Shown piece by piece: positions 37,165-43,817 of a stretch of 43,817 bases of DNA. The notes under the pieces were generated by a model. That model worked only from the letters and a program-made list of their open reading frames with translations, did no database searches and was not told the origin of the DNA. This DNA is from Alteromonas sp. ASW11-130. Its GTDB lineage: Bacteria; Pseudomonadota; Gammaproteobacteria; Enterobacterales; Alteromonadaceae. The translations under genes were made by a program, and so were the position numbers. Within the stretch, counting starts at the first letter, position 1. Every line of letters begins with the position of its first letter. The DNA is taken from positions 1 through 43,817 of the forward strand of contig NZ_JAPFRE010000037.1 of the NCBI RefSeq assembly GCF_026183735.1, written 5' to 3'.

Positions 37165-39795
37165 ATGGACAAAATAAAACTCAAATCCTTTGTGGACAGG
37201 TTGAACACGTTCTGCACGCAAGCTTTGGAAGGAGCCGCAGGGTTCGCTGTTAATAATGCTAATTATGAAATAGGTGTAGAACATTTCTTGCTAAAGTTAC
37301 TCGAGCAAGCCGGCGATGTGGCCCAGATACTCGCCCACTACGATGTCAACATTCTAAAGTTTATTAAGTTATTACAATCCGCTGTAGAAAATGAAAAGCG
37401 GGGGAATAAACAAAAACCGGTTTTTTCAAAAACGTTAATTGGCCTGCTTGAAGATGCGTGGTTAATAGCCTCACTCGAACAAAAAGTAGATAACGTGCGG
37501 TCAGGTACTATCTTATTAGCGATACTTGCCAATCCTCGCAGACATGGGCTTTCTCCATATATAGATGAGTTAGGTGAGATCTCCTATGACGAACTTAAAC
37601 GTAAATTTGAAGAGATAGTATCTGATTCAACTGAAACGCAAACCGCGTCGGATACATCTGATAACCTTTCCAAAGGTACAGTTACGCAAAGTAGCGAAGC
37701 TAGCGCAGCACTTGAGCAATTCTGTAACAACTTTACACAGCAAGCAAGGGACGGAAAAATAGATCCAGTATTTTGTCGTGACAGCGAAATTCGCCAGATG
37801 ATCGATATTTTAGCGCGCAGGAGAAAAAACAACCCCATTTGTGTGGGTGAAGCGGGTGTAGGCAAAACCTCTGTGGTAGAGGGGCTTGCATTGAGGGTAG
37901 TGGAAGACGATGTGCCTTCAGTACTCAAAGGAGTGGAAATCTTAGGCCTGGATTTGAACCTGTTGCAAGCTGGCGCCTCGGTAAAAGGCGAGTTTGAGAA
38001 AAGACTTAAGAATGTGATAGATGGGGTGAAGCAGTCGGCTAAACCTATTATTCTATTCATTGATGAGGCCCATACGTTAATTGGCGCGGGTGGCGCCGCT
38101 GGGAGTGGGGACGCAGCTAATTTATTAAAACCTGCTTTGGCAAGAGGTGAATTACGCACCATCGCGGCAACAACCTGGACTGAATATAAAAAGTATTTTG
38201 AGAAAGATCCTGCTTTGGCCCGCCGCTTCCAGTTAGTAAAACTTGATGAACCGACCCCCGAACAAGCAGTAACCATTATTCGTGGCCTAAGCGAAATTTA
38301 TGAAAAGACACACGGCGTTTACATTCGGGACGATGCCGTCCAAGCCGCTGCAATGATGTCAGCTCGTTACATCAATGGTAGACAGTTACCGGATAAAGCT
38401 GTGGATGTGTTAGACACCGCTGCGGCAAGAGTAAAAATTAGCATTAGCTCTAAACCAGACAGCATTGACGATGTAGAAAGAGAGCTATCTACCATTGCAC
38501 GCGCACTTAATTCGATCAATCGCGATATCTCGGCGGATATCAAAACCGATGATAATCAAGTTCAAGAGCTTGAAGGTAAACAGGAAGAATTGAAAGAACA
38601 GCAGACACAGCTAACCGATAGATGGCAAAAGGAAAAGGCGGTTGTTGAAAGATTGATTGCGTTAAAACAATCTTCGTCTGATACCACTGAAGAAGCGGAT
38701 GATGTTTCCTCACGAAAATCCCAAATTAGCGAATTAAAAGCGGAGTTAGCGCAACTGCAAGGGGATGACCCTCTAGTACATTACGAAGTAACCCCTCAAG
38801 TAATTGGCGAAGTTATTTCGAATTGGACAGGGATCCCAGTGGGCAAAATGGTCAAAAATCAGGCTTCTGCGATTTTACATTTCAGTTCTGAGCTTAAGCA
38901 GCGCATCAAAGGTCAAGATCACGCGATCGAAGCCATTGATCGCGGTTTACGCACGGCGAAAGCAGGTATCAACAACCCTGATTCTCCCATGGGGGTATTT
39001 CTTCTTGTGGGACCAAGTGGAGTGGGAAAAACGGAAACATGTATAGGTGTCGCAGATTTGTTGTTTGGCGGAGAGCGGTATCTCACTTCTGTGAATATGT
39101 CGGAGTTTCAAGAAAAGCACTCAGTGTCTCGCTTGATCGGTTCGCCTCCTGGTTATGTTGGTTATGGTGAAGGAGGTTTGTTAACCGAAGCTATTCGCCA
39201 GAAACCTTATTCTGTGGTGTTACTGGATGAAGTGGAAAAGGCAGACCTGGAAGTGTTAAATCTCTTCTACCAAGTGTTCGATAAAGGCGTGTTATCCGAT
39301 GGGGAAGGTCAGCTGGTTGATTTTAAGAACACAGTCATGTTTTTAACTAGCAATTTAGCTACCGATATAATTACAGACATGTACAGCAATAGTGAAAATC
39401 CGCCCACTATCGAAGACGTAACCGAAGCTATAAGGCCTACATTAAGCGCACACTTTAAACCCGCCTTATTGGCGCGGATGCAAATAATCCCATTCATCAC
39501 ACTTTCACCGGATGTCATAGCCAATATTGTTCGTTTAAAACTCGATAAAGTAAAAAGTAGGCTGCGTGATAATCAAAAGCTGGATATGCATTACTCAGAA
39601 GATGTAGTGAAAACCATTACTGCAAGATGCACAGATGTAGATTCTGGAGCACGTAATGTCGATCACATCATCAACGGTTCCATGTTACCGAAAATAGCCA
39701 CTGAAATATTAGAAAAGCTTAGTGAAGAAAACGAGATATCAAGGCTGGATTTGAAGATTGATGAACAAGGTAACTTTGAAACACAGTTTTCCTGA
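37165..39795 (+). CDS. tssH: T6SS ATPase TssH (ClpV)
   Basis: 876 aa Clp/Hsp100 AAA+ protein that recycles contracted TssB/C sheath. The N-terminal Clp_N domain covers about 1-150. The first AAA+ module has Walker A GEAGVGKTS (about 227-235) and Walker B ILFIDEAHT (about 295). A coiled-coil middle domain with charged repeats lies at about 430-530. The second module has GPSGVGKTE (about 614-622), VVLLDEVEKAD, and the SPPGYVGYGEGG loop. Both ATP sites look intact. The ClpV assignment over ClpB follows from operon position and the NNYEIGVEHFLLKLLE-type N-domain. It starts 26 bp after tssG. Confidence 0.96.
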   Translation: MDKIKLKSFVDRLNTFCTQALEGAAGFAVNNANYEIGVEHFLLKLLEQAGDVAQILAHYDVNILKFIKLLQSAVENEKRGNKQKPVFSKTLIGLLEDAWLIASLEQKVDNVRSGTILLAILANPRRHGLSPYIDELGEISYDELKRKFEEIVSDSTETQTASDTSDNLSKGTVTQSSEASAALEQFCNNFTQQARDGKIDPVFCRDSEIRQMIDILARRRKNNPICVGEAGVGKTSVVEGLALRVVEDDVPSVLKGVEILGLDLNLLQAGASVKGEFEKRLKNVIDGVKQSAKPIILFIDEAHTLIGAGGAAGSGDAANLLKPALARGELRTIAATTWTEYKKYFEKDPALARRFQLVKLDEPTPEQAVTIIRGLSEIYEKTHGVYIRDDAVQAAAMMSARYINGRQLPDKAVDVLDTAAARVKISISSKPDSIDDVERELSTIARALNSINRDISADIKTDDNQVQELEGKQEELKEQQTQLTDRWQKEKAVVERLIALKQSSSDTTEEADDVSSRKSQISELKAELAQLQGDDPLVHYEVTPQVIGEVISNWTGIPVGKMVKNQASAILHFSSELKQRIKGQDHAIEAIDRGLRTAKAGINNPDSPMGVFLLVGPSGVGKTETCIGVADLLFGGERYLTSVNMSEFQEKHSVSRLIGSPPGYVGYGEGGLLTEAIRQKPYSVVLLDEVEKADLEVLNLFYQVFDKGVLSDGEGQLVDFKNTVMFLTSNLATDIITDMYSNSENPPTIEDVTEAIRPTLSAHFKPALLARMQIIPFITLSPDVIANIVRLKLDKVKSRLRDNQKLDMHYSEDVVKTITARCTDVDSGARNVDHIINGSMLPKIATEILEKLSEENEISRLDLKIDEQGNFETQFS

Positions 39796-39838
39796 TGAAT
39801 TGTAGCGGCAAAATGCGTTGCCTTTCAGGGAGAAATTT

Positions 39839-41464
39839 ATGACTGAATTAGATAACCCGCTCGTTGCCTTAAATGACGTATTAGATGTCACGCAAGCTAT
39901 TGCGCGTGAGCGAGAGCTGACAAAACAGCTTAGTATCATTGCTCAGGCTGCACGTAAAATGGCTTCGGCGGAGGCATGCTGTGTTTATTTGCTCGATAAA
40001 ACGCACCGGTTCCTTGTGCCTGCCACCCGAATAGGTGAACTCATTGATCATTCTAAAATAAACTTAGCCAATATTTCTGTCACGAATATAAAAGCCACTG
40101 ATTTAGTCGAAATAGTGGTGTATTGTGCCATTACTGGACAACTGGTAAACGTGGAAAACATTTACAAATACACCGGTTTTAATTTTCAGGAGTTTTATCT
40201 AAATGATCAGATCACTGGTTTACGCACCCAATCTTTACTTGCACTACCGTTAGCAGATAGAGAAGGCGGATGTGCGGGGGTCCTTACCTTATTCAACCAT
40301 AAGTTGCACGAAAAAGATGGCATAAAAGGTTTTCCACTTGATTTGGAAAATTTGATGCGTGGCGTCGCCGCTATTGCTGCTATTTCTATTTCTAACTCGC
40401 TTTTATTTAACGAAAAACAACTGCTGCTTAAACAGCAGGAAGAGCTAAATGCCTCTCTTATTGTGGAGAACCAGCAGCTTAAGGGAAGAATTTACAAAAC
40501 CCTACAGTTAGACAAAATCATAGGTAGGGGCCCGGCAATGGAAAAAGTTTTTGGTCTAATTGATAAAGTTGCATCATCAACAGCCACCATTTTTTTAACC
40601 GGTGAAACAGGCACCGGAAAAGAGTTATTTGCAGCAACCATCCATGAAAATAGCCCTGTCCGTGAAGGTAAGTTCGTGGCACAAAATTGTGCCGCGTTCC
40701 CACCAGACCTGCTCGAAAGCGAGATGTTTGGCTATAAAAAAGGTGCGTTTAGCGGTGCCAATACTGATAAGAAAGGGCTGGTGGAAGAAGCACACCTAGG
40801 CACCTTGTTCCTTGACGAAATTGGCGAAATGCCTTTGCCATTACAATCGAAAGTCCTTCGCGTGTTACAGGAAGGAGAAGTGCGGCCCTTGGGCAGCAAC
40901 CAGACCATAAAAGTACAGGTGAGGATAATCGCCGCTACCAATCGTTCTCTTGTTGATATGGTGAAAGAAGGCACCTTCAGAGAAGACTTATATTATAGGT
41001 TAAATGTGTTTCCTATTGCGTTACCCAGTTTACGAGAAAGAAAACATGACATACCTGCATTAACGCATTATTTTATTGATAAATATGCTAAGCAGTATGG
41101 AAAAAAAATTAAACAGCTAGAGCCAAAGGTTCTCGATACATTTCAAACTTATTCCTTTCCCGGCAATGTCAGAGAATTACAAAATATTGTAGAACGGGCG
41201 GTTATTTTGATGGGTGAGGGCAATGTTTTTTCCTACGATATTTTGCCTCAGGAACTAAAAGAAAAAGTCGAACCTGGGGGGGAGGGGGATGCCATCACAA
41301 TGAATAGTTCTTCTTTAAAAGACATGGTGGGTCACTATGAAGCAACGGTGATCAAATCTAAGCTGAAAGAGAATCATGGGAACCAAAGTTTCACCGCCAG
41401 ACAGTTAGGCGTTTCCCGTAGAGCGTTAGTGGACAAAATAAGTCGGTATAATTTGCGTGGGTGA
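39839..41464 (+). CDS. Sigma-54-dependent activator with GAF domain (VasH-like)
   Basis: 541 aa from the ATG at 39839, which has AGGGAG at the right distance; the TTG at 39818 is less likely. A GAF-like sensory domain covers about 20-200 (SAEACCVYLLDKTH; QSLLALPLADREGGCAGVLT). The central AAA+ domain (about 225-460) has Walker A GETGTGKE near 255 and the sigma-54 loop as GAFSGA instead of the usual GAFTGA near 301. It also has LFLDEIGEMPLPLQ and REDLYYRLNVFPI. The C-terminal Fis-type HTH (about 500-540: NQSFTARQLGVSRRALVDKI) binds DNA. It closes the T6SS operon and probably activates T6SS or hcp/vgrG promoters. Its signal is unknown. Confidence 0.93.
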   Translation: MTELDNPLVALNDVLDVTQAIARERELTKQLSIIAQAARKMASAEACCVYLLDKTHRFLVPATRIGELIDHSKINLANISVTNIKATDLVEIVVYCAITGQLVNVENIYKYTGFNFQEFYLNDQITGLRTQSLLALPLADREGGCAGVLTLFNHKLHEKDGIKGFPLDLENLMRGVAAIAAISISNSLLFNEKQLLLKQQEELNASLIVENQQLKGRIYKTLQLDKIIGRGPAMEKVFGLIDKVASSTATIFLTGETGTGKELFAATIHENSPVREGKFVAQNCAAFPPDLLESEMFGYKKGAFSGANTDKKGLVEEAHLGTLFLDEIGEMPLPLQSKVLRVLQEGEVRPLGSNQTIKVQVRIIAATNRSLVDMVKEGTFREDLYYRLNVFPIALPSLRERKHDIPALTHYFIDKYAKQYGKKIKQLEPKVLDTFQTYSFPGNVRELQNIVERAVILMGEGNVFSYDILPQELKEKVEPGGEGDAITMNSSSLKDMVGHYEATVIKSKLKENHGNQSFTARQLGVSRRALVDKISRYNLRG

Positions 41465-41701
41465 TGGTCAGAACGAGTACAACTAAACTAACTTTCGCGT
41501 GGACAAGGTTCTCATAAATCGTATGCCTCGTTCTAAATTGCGTTAATACTTTTGAACGGAGGTTTCGATTTATATCGACAGGCAGCGGTCATTAGTCTAG
41601 CCAGAATTGGACAACAGCTTTCTGTGTGAAGCGAACATTGCCGCTGACTTGTTTTTGCCCCTTTGCAAGTCAGAAAGACATGTTTTAAGCGCGTACCAAC
41701 T

Positions 41702-43423
41702 TTAACGAATAATTCCAATGTCATCCAAAATGACTGACATATCATGGCTAGGAATGAATGTTATCCTGAGGACCAAACTATCTTCTTGTTTAATTTCAGT
41801 TAAAAATTCAATTGGAAAAACAACTGTTTGCAACGTTGGTTCCGTAGGTGCAAATTTTACCTCTCCATTTTCTAACTCTGAGTAGTCAGATGTAAGTAAC
41901 GGAGGAATACTGCCTTTAGATTTCACCGTTTTATTAATCACCACGCCACGCTTATCAAGAATTTCTATTTTGATGTCAGAGGCTAAGTTATATGGTCTGC
42001 ACGCTTCATGCTCTTCAGAAGTCAATATCGCGATAGAGAAAGTTAGATGTTGTGTATCGTAAGATAGAACATCGATTGTCGGTAACTCGAGTTGTAGAGT
42101 CGTTCCAACTTTTTCCTCGAGTTTCAGTTTTAGTACATTATTTGGTATATCCACCCCGCCTCTTAACCGTTCCTTTTCAATTGAAAATGGAACTAGGTTT
42201 TCTTGGCTGGCAACCCAAACTTGAAAGTTTTGGTTTTCTGGTTTTAAACTTTCAAAGTTTTCAATAGACCTAAATTCTGAAGTACTGAACCGAGATACAT
42301 AGATATCTTCGGGGAGACCAAACTCTGTACCTAAAGGATTTCTTAATATATCTCGATATTCTATCTTTCCGGACAAGGTTAACTCAATAAAAGCTGACAC
42401 AAATACTTTGGTCAGGTGCTCTTGCTGTTTAGCCGTTAAGAGCTTTTTATAAAACCTTTTGCTGCCTCCCCAATGAATAGCATCAGACATGTCTTGATTG
42501 AAATTTATGTGATTCGCTTTATATACATAAATTAAATGATTTACGTAATTTTTGCCGTCGTCATATTCAACTCTCTGCCACTGTTGGCTCCCAAGGAATT
42601 GGTAAACGTCGGCGTCATGCCCACCCTGCAATACAAGATAATTAGTGTTTTTTAGGGTGTTTTTACCATATGAGTGTTGATATTGTCCGTCCATAGGCGC
42701 TAACGCCACTACCGATTTAATTCCAAATCCAAACTCTGTGGATTTGTCACTGTTTGGTAAAGTTTTCCAACTGTTGAATGTCGAAGCTAAGGCGACGGCT
42801 TCTCCGCCTCTAGACATGCCTATTAGTGCAACGTTTTCTAAATCCAGCTTGTTATAAAAAGTATGATCCTGTTGGTTATTCCACGAGCTAAGTAGCTTTA
42901 GGTGTTCTAATAGAATCCAACCACGAGCACCATTCTCTCCCCACAAGCCATTTAGATAAGTCTGATCTACTTGAACAACGACAAAGCCACGGCTGGAAAA
43001 CATCTCTCCTAAATAATCAAAACCCGGAGCTGAGTTACCATGAACTATGAGAATGACGGGCTTCTTTTCTGAAGTTTGTGGCAGCCAAACTTTAGCTTCC
43101 AGAGGTAAATTTTCGCTATCAAATCTATGGTATGCATCATATTTGTAGTCTTGGCTTTTTGAATAGGCGGTAAGAAAGTCAGGTAGCGTGACGTTACGAG
43201 ATACTAGATCTGGTTTATTGATAGAAAATAAATATGGTTTTTCTCCATAAGTAATCACATCGTATTTATATTTACCTATTTCTGCTGGATTTGAGAGGCC
43301 ACTTGTTTGTGATACAGGAGAGATGTATCTATCAGAAACACACTGTAAAGTATCGGATGCGGAGATTGAATACGAAAAAGCTAGCGTGATGCTGGTAATT
43401 AATCGTAAAAGCAAATGCTTCAC
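41702..43423 (-). CDS. Secreted alpha/beta hydrolase
   Basis: 573 aa with an N-terminal signal peptide (MKHLLLRLITSITLAFSYS, cleavage probably after the ISAS region), hence periplasmic or exported. The hydrolase fold is indicated by VILIVHGNSAPGF (oxyanion region, about 123-136) and the nucleophile elbow GMSRGG with Ser at about 204. APMDGQ and the later histidine in KANHINFNQD could supply acid and base. The last ~200 residues form an additional beta-rich domain, with LEEKVGTTLQLELPTIDVLS and SLVLRITFIP, of unknown role. It resembles BAAT/PET-hydrolase-like or dienelactone-type enzymes, but no substrate can be named. It converges on the T6SS operon with 237 bp between. Confidence 0.82.
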   Translation of the reverse strand: MKHLLLRLITSITLAFSYSISASDTLQCVSDRYISPVSQTSGLSNPAEIGKYKYDVITYGEKPYLFSINKPDLVSRNVTLPDFLTAYSKSQDYKYDAYHRFDSENLPLEAKVWLPQTSEKKPVILIVHGNSAPGFDYLGEMFSSRGFVVVQVDQTYLNGLWGENGARGWILLEHLKLLSSWNNQQDHTFYNKLDLENVALIGMSRGGEAVALASTFNSWKTLPNSDKSTEFGFGIKSVVALAPMDGQYQHSYGKNTLKNTNYLVLQGGHDADVYQFLGSQQWQRVEYDDGKNYVNHLIYVYKANHINFNQDMSDAIHWGGSKRFYKKLLTAKQQEHLTKVFVSAFIELTLSGKIEYRDILRNPLGTEFGLPEDIYVSRFSTSEFRSIENFESLKPENQNFQVWVASQENLVPFSIEKERLRGGVDIPNNVLKLKLEEKVGTTLQLELPTIDVLSYDTQHLTFSIAILTSEEHEACRPYNLASDIKIEILDKRGVVINKTVKSKGSIPPLLTSDYSELENGEVKFAPTEPTLQTVVFPIEFLTEIKQEDSLVLRITFIPSHDMSVILDDIGIIR

Positions 43424-43817
43424 CGTATTTTCCTTAATATTTTAATTTCTTATTAACTAGGTACTCGTTGATAATACGTTTTATGTGGACTTGGACGCAA
43501 CAAAACCTAAAAAGGTTTAAATCCTTAGAAAGTTTTAGAAGTAACCTATAAAAACAATTGTTTATCTGAAACGAGCTAGCGCTCTCTAGCTCATATATGC
43601 TCAATAATGAGTTATCACCGATCTCCGCTATCGCCCAAATGAAACCTCGAAAGGATGTGGGTCCACAGTACGAAAAACGCACACAACTGACCTGTGACCG
43701 GTATTGATTGGCTCCTGTAGACAAGGAGCGGTCGTAACAAGTGCATCTACGCAGAGTCGTCATCGTGACGGAGGTCACGACCTCCTTAACTGTTATCGTA
43801 AGTTCTAAAAGAGAATT
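43424..43817. other. Non-coding end of the window with a relative of the 21.7-kb repeat
   Basis: No gene is supported; the minus-strand frame 43434-43778 has no SD or family resemblance. At 43758-43795 the hairpin CGTGAC-GGAG-GTCACG is followed by ACCTCCTTAACTGTT, the same core that follows the hairpins of the 21721-22333 repeat. This shows that the element is dispersed. Confidence 0.7.

Noticed and set aside
39803..39825. GGCAAAATGCGTTGC before the sigma-54 activator as a -24/-12 promoter
   Set aside because: The GG to GC spacing is one base too long, and the element lies just before an operon-internal start.
41533..41745. 70-codon minus-strand frame between the T6SS operon and the hydrolase
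   Set aside because: It overlaps the hydrolase C-terminus in another frame and shows no coding features.
43434..43778. 114-codon minus-strand frame at the window end
   Set aside because: No ribosome-binding site, no family resemblance, and it overlaps the dispersed repeat relative.

Overview
The window looks like a chromosomal segment of a marine gammaproteobacterium, most likely Alteromonadaceae. This rests on the gene content and the moderate GC, and no 16S or database comparison was possible. Housekeeping genes (mltD, gloB, metG, dcd, tRNA-Pro) flank accessory blocks.

Layout. (1) 165-9578, core region: a voltage-sensor-like membrane protein, lytic transglycosylase mltD and gloB on the minus strand; a YafS-like methyltransferase and a small lipoprotein on the plus strand; metG on the minus strand; then dcd and a DASS-family symporter on the plus strand. 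(2) 9590-10309: a terminator-like hairpin, a tRNA-Pro(GGG) with a recognisable promoter, and a broken ISL3-type transposase remnant. (3) 10310-21599: three very large plus-strand genes (about 1231, 1025 and 1452 aa) whose families I do not recognise. The first is soluble with a coiled coil. The second has a central hydrophobic segment and a large C-terminal domain, and overlaps the first. The third is a roughly 12-pass membrane protein with periplasmic sensor-like domains and a degenerate NTPase-like cytosolic domain. This is the best candidate here for an undescribed system. (4) 21635-22333: a nested tandem repeat (21-bp units inside ~190-bp units). (5) 22437-27949: a LysR regulator divergent from gcdH, a fused E1 alpha-beta 2-oxoacid dehydrogenase and a FabD-like acyltransferase, closed by a good intrinsic terminator. 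(6) 28274-29480: a decayed PAS-chemoreceptor pseudogene, followed by non-coding DNA with a 7-bp microsatellite and a perfect 19-bp palindrome. (7) 30068-41464: a type VI secretion operon tssA-B-C-E-F-G-H followed by a sigma-54 activator with GAF, AAA+ and Fis-type HTH domains. (8) 41702-43423: a secreted alpha/beta hydrolase on the minus strand, then a non-coding end with a relative of the block-4 repeat.

How the parts work together. The T6SS block supplies the contractile sheath (TssB/C), baseplate proteins (TssE/F/G), the TssA cap/organiser, the ClpV recycling ATPase and probably its own transcriptional activator. The membrane complex (TssJ/L/M), TssK, Hcp, VgrG and PAAR are absent here and must be encoded elsewhere if the machine works. 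Block 5 looks like a catabolic operon acting on glutaryl-CoA under the divergent LysR regulator. Block 3 is probably a functional unit, since genes 1 and 2 are translationally coupled and gene 3 follows on the same strand. Its function cannot be read from sequence alone; an envelope-associated toxin, defence or sensing apparatus is inference only.
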